Assembly (NCBI GenBank): GCA_014529385.2
Contig: CM043967.1
Coordinates: 11,238,001 to 11,298,000 of the forward strand
Length of the DNA stretch: 60,000 bases
Reading direction: 5' to 3'
Source: Adiantum capillus-veneris
Lineage: Eukaryota > Streptophyta > Polypodiopsida > Polypodiales > Pteridaceae
In this document: piece after piece, positions 26,530-39,173 of the stretch
How positions within the stretch are numbered: the first letter of the stretch is position 1
How the letters are laid out: every line of letters starts with the position of its first letter
Made by a program: the position numbers and the translations under genes
The notes under the pieces: generated by a model
What the model was told of the DNA's origin: nothing
Databases searched by the model: none
Seen by the model: the letters and a program-made list of their open reading frames with translations, nothing else

Positions 26530-27645
26530 CATAGGAAGCCATAGTGTTTCCAAGCTATGGCTGACTTTTACAGGTGAAGAGAGTCCAGATGAGTGGATTG
26601 CAGACTTTGAGGTGTATATGCTGTCATTTCATATGACGAACGAGGACAACAAGATGCAGACTTTCTCATTTGTAATACACGGTAATGAAAAAGTGTGGTA
26701 TGAAGCTTTGGAAGGTGAGCCAAGGCATGTCTGATTGGCTCTACGAGCGCATTTCCTACATGATTTCCTCAAAGAGGCATCCCTTGTTGCGATGGATGCA
26801 AAATTGAAGGCGCTCAAATAGGATGTAAGTGAAGAATTTAGTTTTGTTTTGATCATTTGTAGTATGTTGGGTAGAGTTAGTGGCTGCCATGCAATTGGCT
26901 AATGGAGACTACTTTAAGCTGAATAAATTCATGGCGTGCCTACATCCTAAAGTGAGGGAAAGGTGGATTTCAAAAGCCCCAATAATTACAATGGTGCAAT
27001 GGCCATTGCAAAGGCTAAAAATTAGAAGATCAAAAAGAAGATTGAATAGCGCATGTCAAGCTACAAAGCAAGGATTCCTACCCAGCCCCAGGGTCAAGGG
27101 ATATTGTTCATGAGGAGAACCATGGGAACCGAGGTGTAGCCGTTGTGTTGTAGAAATGGGTGTGAACCATAGAGGATTTGTCTGAGAAAATGTAGGAATT
27201 GCGGCTAAGTGTGATGGATAGAGGACAACCAAGAGGAGAAAGGGGCATGGCAAGACCATTACCCGAAAGGTGTTACAAATGTGGTGAAGAAGGACAATAT
27301 GCGCCTAATTTCCTTCATCCATTGAGAGAAAGAGGTGGTATTTACCCTTTGTTTGGTAGAGGTAGAGGCCAAGCACAATTCAATGACCCGAGAGAGTGGG
27401 TAGTCAAGAATCCAGTGCAACCAGCTCCTCCAAATGGTGGTGAATTCCCTAGGGTGAACATCATTGGGATAGACAACCAGAATGTTGAAGTTTTGGCCAA
27501 CAAAAGAGCTAGAATTGAAAAGGAAACAGAAACTGAGTGGGAGACAAGAGCCCGCAAAGTTAAAGAGATAGTGTACCAAGGCAAGGAGCAGTTAAGAATA
27601 AGAAAAAACGGAAGGCATCACAAGATCAAACATGGTGATTTATAG
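26530..27645 (+). pseudogene. Decayed gag of element D
   Basis: A capsid-like stretch runs from about 26564 (TFTGEESPDEWIADFEVYML, later EKVWYEAL), typical of LTR-element Gag. It is broken by a TGA near 26731 and further stops and shifts. A second piece starts at 26880. The piece at 27199-27645 contains a ruined zinc knuckle, CYKCGEEGQYAPNF, where His is replaced by Gln and the last Cys by Phe. The Gag therefore can no longer bind zinc there. It is followed directly by protease and RT remnants in the same orientation. Confidence 0.7.
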
Positions 27646-27793
27646 CTGGTACGCAACTACCTTGAATATGACCTGTTGAATAATGTGCAAAGCCAAAAAT
27701 CTAACATAACTTTTGGTCAATTGTTAGCTTTGAATCCTAAGTTGTAGTGGTCTCTACGAGCATTAGCACAAGGATGCCAAAAGCTAAGGGAAT

Positions 27794-28180
27794 GTGCATG
27801 CAGTGCAAAAAATGGCATTAAGGGTGGCTAGTCCAATGGATGTCCTTCCTTTAGTGGATACAGTTATTGAAAAGAGGATACAGGTGCAGGCCCATATGGA
27901 CGGTGGGACACAAATTTGTGGCATGATGGAGGCTCCTATGAGGGAAACAAGTGTTAGAGCAGTGTCTAAATCAAATGTGTACATGTGGATGGCTAACCAT
28001 GCTAAAGCTAGGTGTTTGGGAGCAGCTCAAGATGTGAGGGTGAAGGTGATGGGCATTGAGTGCCTAATCGACTAAGTTTATGAAAGCTGTCGATAATGCT
28101 TATCCAATCATCTTGGATAGGCCATGGATTCTTTCAATAGGTGCCAAAAAATATTGGGAGAGGAGGGTGTCCACCTTGTT
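27794..28180 (+). pseudogene. Decayed aspartic protease of element D
   Basis: MDGGTQICGMM at about 27895-27930 stands where an active-site D(S/T)G is expected, and VKVMGIECLID follows. After a frameshift, NAYPIILDRPWILSIGAKKYW (about 28098-28165, here in part) matches the ILGRPW flap-side motif with Gly changed to Asp. The protease would have cut the Gag-Pol polyprotein. Stops and shifts make it inactive. Confidence 0.6.
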
Positions 28181-28204
28181 CTCAATAAAGAGAGAGGAAG
28201 GTAG

Positions 28205-29147
28205 GTGGTGCTCAATCTGAAAACCAAAGAGAGTCATTTCCACCCTATGGCAACGAGAGAGGAGGATGATACAGCAAGCTATGAGTACAAGGCAAAGACA
28301 GCCTATGATGAATGCTACATTGATACTGGGGAGGAGGAGAGCAAGGATGACATGTTAAAAATAGATGAAAATTTGTTTGTTTCATCATAGAAAGCTCTTA
28401 TGCAAAAAAGAGGTGGAACCGCATGTTCATGGTATAGGTGCGGAGGAGGTAGCAGCGATGTTAAGTGAAGATTTGACCAAGCACGCGAGAGAAGGATATG
28501 TTGAGTTGTGTGCCTCTTTTCCAAATCTATTTGCAACAAAGTATAAGGATGTGCAAGGAGCGAAGGGTACAGAGCACAAGATAGTTCTCAAGGAAGGGTA
28601 TATTGGAGATTCAAAAGGAAACCCTTTGGCATGAAATTAACCAACTATTGGGATGCAAGTATCATCTACCCTATGAAGGAGTTAGAGTGGGTTTCCTCAA
28701 TGGTTATCACCCCTAAGAAGAATGGGAAATGGCAGGTGTGTCTCAACCTACCCGTTGTCGTTTCAAGATGAAATCTTAAATATTATGTGGCAGGTCATGA
28801 GAGATACTCTATCATGGATGGATTTTCAAGGTAATTTCAGATAGGGAATTCATATGAAGACCAACTAAAGATGATGTTTATGTCTCCATGGGGACGTTTT
28901 GCCTACCGTAGCATGCCATTTGGTTTGGTGAATGCCTAAGCCACTTTCTAGGACTAGATGAAGAGGGTGTTTGGTCCCTACTTGGGCATGCTCATTAGAA
29001 TTTTCATGGATAAAATTGGGTGCTACAACTCAAGGAAGGAACATTTGCTGAAGATGCGGCGGCTATGTTTTCAAAGGCTTGGTGAGGAAGGAGGTGATTG
29101 GACCCTAAGAAATGCAAGTTAGCATAGCCTAGAGTGAAATGGGCCAT
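28205..29147 (+). pseudogene. Reverse transcriptase of element D, first part (cut by element C)
   Basis: A linker precedes RT. Around 28870-28945 the frame reads MSPWGRFAYRSMPFGLVNA, the standard Ty3/gypsy RT motif, followed by a stop. FGPYLGMLIRIFMDKIG (about 28970-29020) is where the catalytic (F/Y)xDD box should be, and only one Asp remains. The text ends at 29147 with CKLA-stop-PRVKW, which in other elements precedes the LGHVV motif. That motif resumes at 46933. Many stops and shifts are present. Confidence 0.75.
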
Positions 29148-30059
29148 TGTTAGCGCGTCGCAGCGACGGACATCTGCAGCATAGCTTTTTGGCACTAACA
29201 TAATGTCAATACTCAAGGAAAGTGACTTGGATGGGGCACAAAGACTCTATGAGATTGTCAATCTCACAAAGTGAACCTTAACAAGAAAACACACTAGCTC
29301 AACAAGAAAATCAACACTCAATGATCAGGGAAATCTGCCTATGTCATTTCTCACAGCTCTAGGTCATCACGCCATTGCAGCACTTGAACGGGCTCGAAAT
29401 GCAATGAAACTTTAGGAGGAGGTCTAGGACACCTAGGGGCACTGTCCTAGCAAGTCTGGTCGCAATCCGACAAGGTACAAAAATCACGATCCATCATGAA
29501 AAAGGTCCTAAAAATTGCAACAGAACATGCTAGAAATGTTGTCCTATGATCTAAGAACACTCTCCTATGGTCAAAACGACTATAAACAATTGTCTAGCAC
29601 TCAAATCTGCATTTACAGCTCACAGACACGTAGTCACAAACCTCAACAAAACTGACAATGCTTACACTTGAATTAAAGAGCAAAGAGAGAAGAATACAAT
29701 GCAAGCTTTAGAAATGAAATCTGATTACCCATTCATTAGCTGCGATCATTACAAGTTTGGAGCAGCTCGTAGCTTGAGCGTACGTTTTTAGAGCTCCTTC
29801 TTTTTCTAAAAATAAGCCTCCTTTCACATTAAGGTTATTGACCTTTATACCTAGGGCATTTTAAATGGCCAATGGCCGGCTCACATGGACCTTTACAATT
29901 ATCATGACATCATTATAACTCAAGGAATTGACCTGTTACTCTAAAATTAGGATTTACATAGAGTATCACTACACTAGCTCGAAAAACTAATAAAGTACAA
30001 ATGTGGTGTCTGGCTACGTGTCCGGCTAGTTGGACGTTCGTTTGATCCGTCCTCAAACA
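29148..30059 (-). repeat. 3' LTR of element C
   Basis: It starts TGTTAGCGCG and ends CCTCAAACA, and is paired with 46014-46932. By eye the two copies differ at roughly 50 sites plus small indels. TATA box on the minus strand at 29843-29849. The flanking five bases are GCCAT on this side and TCCAT on the other, a target duplication with one later change. Confidence 0.92.
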
Positions 30060-30072
30060 TTCCCCCTTCCTA
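30060..30072 (-). other. Polypurine tract of element C
   Basis: The minus strand reads AGGAAGGGGGAA directly before the 3' LTR. It is the expected plus-strand DNA primer. Confidence 0.75.
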
Positions 30073-32039
30073 ATTCGTGTCGTCCCTTGACACGACCTTG
30101 TGCAGTCTTGTCAAAGGGTTGTCTTTAGCTTTGTCTTCAAGGTTGGACTTCAGCTTGGGAAGTGCTTTGTCATTGGTGACGCTCCTCCCTTCCTTGACTG
30201 ATTCATATCTACCATGTTTTTGATACGTGATTTGATCTTTGATCTTTGATTTTCGAGGCAAATTTTCTTCTTGATGTGCATTTGCCTCTTTGTTGCCAGT
30301 CTTGGCCACCATGAAGATGGATGTTGATGTGTCTGATCTTGTAGAATTGATCCGCTTTGTGGCATGGACTTTATAATTGATTTTCTTTCAAGGTCCATTG
30401 CAATTTGAGTTTTCCACAATAGGTAGCCGATGTTGCACTGTGTGAGATACCTTGATTGTTGTTGATGACTCTCTTGCGGAATTTGTCATTGCTTGTTGTT
30501 GTAGGCCATTCTTTGACTTGCCATTTTCTGATGGAGCTTTGTTTTCATTCTTGAAGGAGATAAAAGATTCTCTTGATAAGCATATGGAGACCTACAACTT
30601 TTGCTCCAAGTCATTGTCGATTGATTTGGGTAGCCATTTCCTTATTGTTGATGTAGAAGGAATATATACAAGAAGTCGAGGATGAGGTCTAGATTAGGGT
30701 CTTAAAACCTAGATGAACAAAGGGAAAAAACCCGATGGGAAAAAAGTGCCTTTGGTATACATTCTTAGTGGAGTTGAGCATTTGGACTTGAAGTACCTGT
30801 CATGCAAGGTGAGTGCTTGGGAGAAACAAAGGAAGAGTGCCTAATGCAAGTGCCACTTATGGGACACTCTATATGCTTATGAGAAGTTTTCAAACAAAAG
30901 CATGTAGTGTAAGAGATGGGGATGATGGGTGCTTCAAGGAAAAAATGTAGCACATGTGACATCAAAGGACATCTCAATAGCTTCCACGTTTCCAAGAAGG
31001 GTTTTTGATGTAGAAGTTTATCCACTCATTCCTCACTGTAAAGAGTGCGTGAGTGTCTTTTGGACTTCCTCCTTCACTTACCACTATAATACAATTAATT
31101 CGACTCTTATGCTCACCTATACCAGCATGAGTGACACAACATAAATACGTTCAACTCTTCCAACTTGAGCAGTACCTAGAATAACTAAGATGCTTAGACC
31201 ACAAAGAATATTACATGAAGGTTTGGGACTAACACCTCGCTCATTTAGTGGCTTAGCTGCCGGAATCTGACTTTTATGCCATGTATGTTTAATGGAGACT
31301 TGGACTTGCCTGTTCAAGGCCAGAAAACCAATTCCATAAGTTTGGAAATTTAGGCCTTTTCCATTGTGTTGGTCTTTGGATGCCATCATTTTGTCTAGTA
31401 GGTTGGCATATGTTGGCTCCTCTTGACTTGATTTTTTTCCTCTAGCTCTGTGATTGGCGGCTTTCCCATCATGATCCAAGTTCCATGTGTCATTAGATTC
31501 TTTGTTGCTTCTGGATCTATCACAGCTGAAGTAGGAGACAACCGATCTTCTTCTTTGTCCCTATTCTTCTTTTGATATTTCATTTGTTGAAGATTTGCCA
31601 TTGAACTTGGAAGCTTTTCTCCTTCATCTACTTTCATTTGCACTTTTTTTGGAGTCGTCTTTTTTGAAACATCTTTTGCCAATTCTTCAGGTATGTCAAT
31701 GATGACATATTCTCGTGGTTGCTCTACTTCCTTCATTTGCACTTTGAAACCATGCTCCATGATGTAGCAATCTGTCTCAACTTTTTTGCTTTCACACTCA
31801 CAAATTTCATTAGCTTCCTTCAACACCTTTATCATAAATAAGGGAGTTATATCATAGCCATCTTCGTCGCAAAACTTAGTCAGGGTCACCTCATTTACAC
31901 AGACATCAAGAGTGGCCAGTATTTGATCCCATCCAAAGGGTTCTAATAACTCCTCTGGAAATGGCTCTTATACATATGCCTCATCTTCTACTGAAGGCTA
32001 TAGGATGCAATTTTTCTTTTTAAGACTTACACTCTCAGG
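30073..32039 (-). pseudogene. 3' coding tail of element C, function not recognised
   Basis: Minus-strand pieces include 31395-31889 (164 residues, acidic and lysine-rich, starting MTLTKFCDEDGYDITPLFMI), 31117-31479 and a lysine/glutamate-rich 30070-30312. None shows the RT, RNase H or integrase motifs that are plain in A, B and D. The region continues the C reading direction beyond the A insertion, so these are the last parts of the Gag-protease polyprotein or an extra product. I do not recognise a domain. Confidence 0.5.
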
Positions 32040-32044
32040 AGCTC
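32040..32044. other. Target duplication of element A, left copy (AGCTC)
   Basis: AGCTC lies at 32040-32044 and again at 40813-40817, directly outside the two LTRs. Confidence 0.95.
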
Positions 32045-33630
32045 TGTAATGGAATTTGCCTATTCAATTTGAGAATAGCGGAATTTAATGGGAGCACTTT
32101 CAAGAAATGATTTTGTGAGCATAGCGGGTAGACATAATTGAAGATAGCAACATAATCATAGCAATTAGTTAACTTGGCATAGACAATACTTTTGCAAGAG
32201 AGAGAGTTTAGAGAACATGACAACAATTGAGGACCGGATTTAGGTGGAGCCGGTCCCCCCTCCAATAGGCATTTGTATTATGATTTCTCCCATAAAGAGA
32301 GACTTGTTACAATACAGTCTTTGTGTTCCTTGTGACCTAGGTGATGCCATGAAGATGGAAGGCTTCATGCACCACAAACATAACATAAACTTGAAGAAAG
32401 CTTTAACTATCCCAAGCCTCAGTCCCAAGACCTCAAACACCTTCGAAGGTGGAGAGAGCTAGCAGGGAATGAGGGTAGGGAAGAGGAAGAAGAAACATTT
32501 CGTAGGAGAAAGAATTAGTTCCTCACTTATCATACTCTTGTTGCTAGCATACATAATAGCATAGTAATGAAGAAGAAGGATATGGCAAGCTTAAGCATTG
32601 AAGCATGGCTCTTGGTTGGATTTGCACTCCATAGCCAAGAGTGTTGGTGTAGGCTCTCAACCTCTACTTGCTTGGAGAGGGAGCTCTTGCACTTTGCATA
32701 TCACACAATGAGAGTGCTTGTGAGTGTGTGTGGGTGAGTATACCCCCTAGGAACCCCCCTAGCTTGCTTGGGTCGACCCCCCCTTGTAGCTCATGCCTGA
32801 AGCTCATTGGACCCTTCCAGGCCTAGCCAATCACAAGCAAGAGCCATTACAAGCAACATGGGTAGCCTTGGGACAAGTGTCCCCCTTTCCCCTTTGAGAG
32901 AGAGGACTTGATAAATGCTACAACAATTAGATAATTCATGTAATTTATCATTGGACCCCTTTGAATCCTAGCCAATAGGCTTCAAGCAACACATGAAGGT
33001 AACATGGGTAGGGGCCTGACATGTTTCCTTGCTGCCTCTTCAAGTTGGGCTTCCCTTGTGTGTGTGAGTGGGTGTTCTCTCTCTAGCCCCTAGGAAAAGG
33101 GCTCGCCCCCCCCTCTTGTAGGAATGCTTTTGACTTTTAGGTGATCAAGCACCTTACTCACCAAGCATGACAAAGCACTTGAACTAGGGGGTGTTCCCAC
33201 AAGCATCTCAGGCAAGCTTCTCAAGGCACTTCAAGTACTTTAATCATGCAGCAAGTCAAGCACCTCAAGCATGGAGCCAGTCAAGCACCTCAAGCATGAC
33301 AAGCACCTCAAGCATGACAAGCACCTCGAGCTTGGGCCGGGTTCCCACCTCAAGCTCAGCCCTAGCTTACTTAAGGTCAAAGGACTTTTACACACATTTA
33401 TTGGAGGTCTTCAATGAAGCTAACCCTAAGGTCTTATGCTCCATTGGTTAGCCTTGCTCTTTGATAGACCATCTCCCTTTTGGGCCCCTTTACCATTGGC
33501 CCCGTGTTGAGATAGATCTATAAGCACATACCTATATCTTAACACTTGTTCCCGTTTATTCTCCCACATTAAGTGATCAATTTAATATGAGAAAATCATT
33601 TGGGTTAGTTAGATATTAGATTTTATGACA
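32045..33630 (-). repeat. 3' LTR of element A
   Basis: 1586 bp, TGTAATGG...ATGACA. Inverted CCAAT pairs at 32806-32831 and 32950-32976. An imperfect 18-20 bp tandem repeat of the AAGCACCTCAAGCATGAC type lies at about 33255-33335. Small frames inside are not genes. Confidence 0.97.
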
Positions 33631-33643
33631 TTACCTCTCTCTT
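33631..33643 (-). other. Polypurine tract of element A
   Basis: The minus strand reads AAGAGAGAGGTAA directly before the 3' LTR. It is identical in B. Confidence 0.85.
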
Positions 33644-33648
33644 GAAAT

Positions 33649-33668
33649 CATAGTCGTCCTCGACTATG
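33649..33668. other. Perfect hairpin beside the polypurine tract of A
   Basis: CATAGTCG-TCCT-CGACTATG is an 8 bp stem with a 4 base loop. It is identical in B at 51084-51103. Confidence 0.85.
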
Positions 33669-33990
33669 AGGTAGAAAAGATAAAGTCTTAGTCATTAGTC
33701 AATCGTACTTAGCGGGTAAAGGATCCCTTTTTACCCTATGACATCTTTCCAAGATGGATGACTAATCCATTTGGTGCTTGGGAGACATAGCTGCCGCAAG
33801 CATGTCTGCTCTTTAGTCCATTTTATTCTCCCAAAGTAGAGTGACAAATTCTACTTGGTGTTTGAGAGACGTCGTCATCACAAACATGATTCTAAGCATG
33901 CATACTAGTTAAATTTTGTGCACAATTAAAAAGAGGACTAGTCATATAAGACAAAAACATGAGTTATTTAAAAGAAATTTGTACATTCGC

Positions 33991-36900
33991 TTATTCTAAT
34001 GTAGCATTGTAAGCATTGACAAGGTTCATACTATCCTTAAGTTGTACTCCTTGCATCCATTTAGCATCTTCAAAAGGATAATTTTTGAACTTAATAAGAT
34101 ACCGTCGGATAATCTTACCATGTCGTAGTACCTTGTCTTCATGCCGAAGGATAGCTTAGGGTTGTAGCACCTCTTCTTGGTCTTCAACTTTGGGAGGGTC
34201 TTCAATAATTGGTTCAATTGGTGGCTCTCCTTTGTAGGGCTTAAGTAAGCTTACATGAAAGGCATTGTGTATAAGCCAATGGTTGGGCAACTTGAGTTGA
34301 TAAGCCGTCTCATTGATAGGCTTCAAGATTTGGAAAGGACCATAGTATCTTTTTGCTAGTTTAGCATAATACTTTTGATGGCCCGTAGGATTTTTGCCCG
34401 TCGTTTGCCTTAATCGAGCCTTAGGAAACTTGAGTAAGACCCAATCATTTTCTTTGAACATTAAGGCTCTTCTGTGCTTATCAGCAGCAGCTTTTTGCCT
34501 TTGTTGAGAGATGGCTATAGCCTCCCTAATCTTTTGAAAAGATTCTTGTAGGTCACGGCTATACTCATCGGCGGCGAAGATTTTCCCATGTACTTTCAGT
34601 AGCAAGGGACTTTTAGGTCTTCCTTCTATGATCTCGAAAGGTGCTTTGCCCGTAGAAGTATGTACAGTATTATTGTAGGCATACTCTACTAGCGGTAAAT
34701 ACTTTTCCCATTGTGAGCGTTGATCTACTTCGGTAACATAAGTCTTGAGTAGATCGAGTATCGTAAGATTGGCTATCTCACTTTGGCCATCCGTTTGTGG
34801 GTGATAGGCCGAAGAGAAATTCAATCTTGTTCCTAGATTTTCAAAGAGACCTTTCCAGAAATTACTGGTCATTCTAGGATCTCTATCTGACACGATGGAT
34901 GTGGGTAATCCATGGTGTTTGAAAATCTGAGATATGAAGAGAGTTTCCATTTGATGTGCCTTAATAGTCTTTTTGACAGGAATAAAATAGCTTGTTTGCT
35001 AAACCTGTCGACTATTGTCCATATTCCTGTATTCCCATGGATAGACTTGGGTAATCCAAAGATGAAATCCATGGATATACTCTCCCATGGTGAATTTGGA
35101 ATAGGCAATGGCTGGAGTAATCCAGGTTGCTTCCCTCTATCATACTTGGTCTTTTGGCATACTACACATTTTGAAACATACTCTTGTATGTCCACTTTCA
35201 TGGTAGGCCAATAGAAATACGTCTCTACTCCTCGGAGAGTAGGTTGAATACCTCTATGCCCTGCATATGGAGGAGCATGGGATTCATACATAACCTTCTC
35301 ACGAAGGGAATGGGTAACACATAGCCTATTGCCATGAAGAAGATAACCATCCTGCAAGGTGAATGGTTCTTCTTTCTTCCCCAAAGCAAGGGCTGACATT
35401 ATGTCTCTAAAGTCAGGGTTAGTAGCATACTCATCTATCATAGAGGATAGATCATTGTGAGTAGCTATAGACACCGCATTAACTTTTGGTCGTCGTGAAA
35501 GTGCATCGGCAACTTGATTGTGCTTACCAGCTATGTGAGCAATATGAAAATTAAATTGCGAAAGAAAATTTGCCCACCTCATTTGTTTGTCAGAAAGCTT
35601 GGTTTGCGTCATGAAATACTTGAGACTTTGGTGGTCGGTTCGTAGGATAAATGGAGTCCCCAATAGGTAGTGCTTCCATGTGTCTAGGGCATGTAGAACA
35701 GCTAAAAGCTCTTTCTCATAAATGCCCAAGACTCGTTCATCACCATTGAGCCTTCGGCTCTCATATGCTATGGCATGCCCTTCTTGAAGCAAAACCGCTC
35801 CAAGGCAATCACCACAAGCATCACATTGGACCTCAAAGGGCTTTGAGAGATCCGGAAGCACGAGGACTGGTTGGGAAGTAAGCTTCTCTTTGAGTTTTTC
35901 AAAAGCATTTTGCTCCTTAGCAGTCCATACAAACTTAATGTTCTTCTTGGTTAAGTCGTGTAGTGGTCCTGCCACTTGAGAGAATTTTGCTATGAAGCGT
36001 CTATAGTATGCACACATACCAATAAAGCTTCTTAGCTCATGTAGATTCCTTGGGTTAGGCCATGATTTTATTACCTCTAACTTTGATGGATCCATACGAA
36101 TACCATCGTGAGAGATAATATGGCCTAGATATTGAATCTCTTGAAGGAAGAATTCACTTTTCTTTTGGTTGAGAAAAAGTTTGTTCTCCCTCAAGGCTTG
36201 AAAAATCACTTGGAGATGTTGCTTATGTTCCTCCAAAGACTTGGAGTAGATGATGATATCATCGAAGAACACTCCAGTGAATTTTTGATATGGTCTAAAA
36301 ATTTTCTCCATCAAACGATTGAACGTAGCTGGTGCATTAGTCAAGCCAAAAGGCATGACTAGATATTCATAAAGACCAAATGTTGTGCGAAACGCGGTCT
36401 TTAAGATATCCTCATCCACTATCCTTATTTGATGATAGCCACTCTTAAGGTCAATCCTACTGAAGTAGGTAGATCCTTGTAGCTTATCAAACAGATCTTC
36501 TACCCGAGGTACAGGAAATCTGTTTTTAATAGTGATATGGTTTAGTGCTCGATAGTCCACACACATACGGTATGTACCATCTTTCTTTTTCACTAAAAGG
36601 ACTGGAGAACAAAAGGGAGAGGAACTAGGCCTCACCATCCCTTTGTCTACCAGCTCTTGTACTTGCCTCATGATCTCCTCTTGTTGAGCTTGTGAGACTC
36701 GATAAGGAGGTTTGTTAGGCGGTGAGCTTCCTGGAAGGAGCTCAATACGATGGTCATCATCCCCTCGTTTTGGAGGTAGGTCCATAGGGATATCATCGAT
36801 GAACACATCTTGGAATCCTTTTAGAAAAGTAGACAAGTCCAACTCTTCTTGATTCCTATCATTTTCATTTGATGAAACATTATTAGCTTTTAGAGACTCT

Positions 36901-38771
36901 TTGACATAAATCATGTACGCAGAAACTGAGCTCTTCATTGATTTATCAAAAGAAAGAGGATTTACAAGTGGAATAGTGCGACCACGCTCACTAGCATCTA
37001 CATACATGTTCTTTCCCCTGTAGGTGAAGTAAATTCTCCTTTCAGGGAACTTCATGTTGGAAGCCATGCGATCAAACCATGGTGCCCCTAGGATAACATC
37101 CTGATGTTGGAGGGGAGAGATGAAGAAGTCTTCTTTGTCGACATAGCTTTGGACATGAAGCCTCAACTTCCCAATCAAGGGAGTAACGGAGGCTTGTTGT
37201 CCCTTGAAAGCTGCATCAGTTGTTACTATATCTCCCATCTCAAAAGCTTGAATGCCCAACTTGGTGGCCAACTCTATTGATATGAAGTTGAGAGTAGAGC
37301 CAGGGTCAAACAAGATGAAGGCATCATGCTCTCGTACCTTTCCCCAAGCATAGGAGAGTGATGATCCTTTGCAATGAGCATCCTCTTTTGGAGCTTCGAT
37401 GGTGGAAGCCCTAGGAGTCTCATTGCGAGTATTCTTCTTGGGGCAAGAACGATAGCCATGTCCTTGCTCCCCACACTTGAAACACTTATGGTCCTTGCGA
37501 AAATCTTCAAGCTCTTCAGGAGAGAGTTTGTTTTTACCTTTGTAAACTCCCTTCTCCTTGGACCGATTGTTGTTGTTGTTGTTGGAAGTGCCTTGGGAAT
37601 TATTTTGAGCATTGGATTTCCCCTTTGCATCATTTTTATCTTTGTTTTCCATGGGCTTGACATTACGTCTAGCCCCTTGATGGAAATTGATGCGTGAAGC
37701 AACCATGGTGTGGTGGATTACTTCGGTAATAGTACCGGGCCGTTGAGAGTTGATATATTCGGCCATCTCTTCAGGTAATCCCGCACAGAATTGCTGTCTT
37801 TGCTCGGCAAAGTCTATCTTTTGAAAGACAGTAGCTTTGAGATGTAAATCCCAAAACTTATCTACATACTTGTTGATAGACTCATGAGAGAGGAGCTTCA
37901 AGCCGCGCCATTCGGTAAGAACTTTATCTTTAGTATCGCTTGGAAGAAATTGCTTCATGATGGAAACTCATAGAGTTTTCCATGTCTTTGGGGCTTCTCC
38001 ATTGCCACGAAGGCTAGCCCACCATTGACGAGCTGATTTTTGGAAGTGCATAGCTACATGGCGTAGCTTGGAGGACTCTGTGAAGCCCTCGTCCCCAAAG
38101 GCCGCATCAAATTGCTGGATGAAGGCCAACACTTTGTCGGTAGCACCAAAGGTGCCATCGTAGGTGAGAAAAGAGATACTCTTTCCTCCCTCCTTGAACT
38201 TCTTTAGCTTTTGTGACCTTCGCTATGCAGGAAATGATTTGCGATGCCCTCCCCTCTTGTATTCTCTAGGAGAATAGCCATAACTTTCATCGGAAGAGAA
38301 GGAAGGTGAAGAAGAAGGAGAAGAGGGTGACCTCTTCCTAGCCCTTTTCTTCCTTTGTTTCCTCTCTTGCCTTTGAGAGTGATGAGGAGAAGGACTATGG
38401 GTTGCTCTTTTCCTCTTGGGAGGAGTAGGCGATCGTCTAGACCGCCTTCTTCATGGAGCCACATCTTCAGAAGAACTTAGACTTTCATTGCTTTCTTTCT
38501 CTTTGGATTCCTCCTCTCGAATGGGAGAGAGTCTTCTTTTGGGGGTCTCTTTAAGAGGCCTCCTAAGCTCTCTCTCCTCTTGGAGAGGAAGGGAAATTAC
38601 ATAGGCACGAAGTTGTTGAGTAACTTCGGCTTGCAAGGTAGGGTTGCCCATAGCTTGTTGCAACCTAGTCACAAGATAATTCACAAACATGGGAGCATCA
38701 TCATTAGCACCTTCATGTGCAAAATCAAAGCTATCAATGTTCATTCTACTCTCTTGATTATTGTCAGCCAT
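33991..38771 (-). pseudogene. gag-pol: gag-pol of element A (chromovirus-like, four stops and one frameshift)
   Basis: Starts at ATG 38771 (MADNNQES), at the same place as in B. Order: Gag (capsid region about 38170-37700), zinc knuckle CFKCGEQGHGYRSC near 37445-37487, protease with DPGST near 37300, RT with SRIDLKSGYHQ and catalytic FFDD near 36255, RNase H (QCDACGDCLGAVL, TDHQSLK), integrase zinc-binding H/H/C/C near 35150-35280, integrase core (DFIFGLP, SDRDPRM, GQSE), and a chromodomain-like tail to a TAA at 33991. Stops: TGA 38451, TAG 38223, TGA 37968, TAA 34156. Compared with B, one base is missing near 34988, shifting the frame inside the integrase core. The first three stops and the shift would each block a full polyprotein. 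The longest open piece is 34869-37958 (1029 residues). Confidence 0.95.
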
Positions 38772-39173
38772 GTTAACAAAATTTTATGTATGTACTTAGT
38801 GTATGCTTTGGCAATTCAAAACCTTAGTTGCCACTCCTCTTAGCCTTTGAAAATCGGCTCTTAAGTATCTACACCCACGGCTCAAAGTGGTTAATTATAG
38901 AGAGTAGAGGAGTAGGTCTAACATAGCAGAGTTGCCAAGGGTTAGCTCCTTTCGGAATTCTTATGGCTCAATAATGGTAAAGCCGTAGGCAAGTCTAAAA
39001 AGACTCCATTATTAAGTCCAAAGCTCCCGAGGTGTGCACCATCCCCCACATAGTGGGCTTAACAAAACCGGTATTAGATCCCAGTTCCACTTACTCTATT
39101 ATAATTAACAACATCAACCATTTATAGGCTACTTAAGGACCTCTCTTCTTAAGCAAGAAAAGAGAAACCAAAT
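38772..39173 (-). other. Leader of element A
   Basis: About 400 bp between the primer site and the gag ATG. No coding sequence. It resembles the leader of B at 56363-56751. Confidence 0.7.

Noticed and set aside
32244-33451. Frames repeated at 32244-33451 and 39359-40599 as a duplicated gene family
   Set aside because: They lie inside the two LTRs of A and show no protein motif. Their duplication is the LTR pair.
34156-34950. The 264-residue frame as a separate gene
   Set aside because: It is the rest of the integrase of A, separated by a single missing base near 34988.
33991-38771. Stops in gag-pol of A as programmed readthrough or RNA editing
   Set aside because: B has ordinary sense codons at the positions compared and its own stops elsewhere, so the stops are copy-specific damage.
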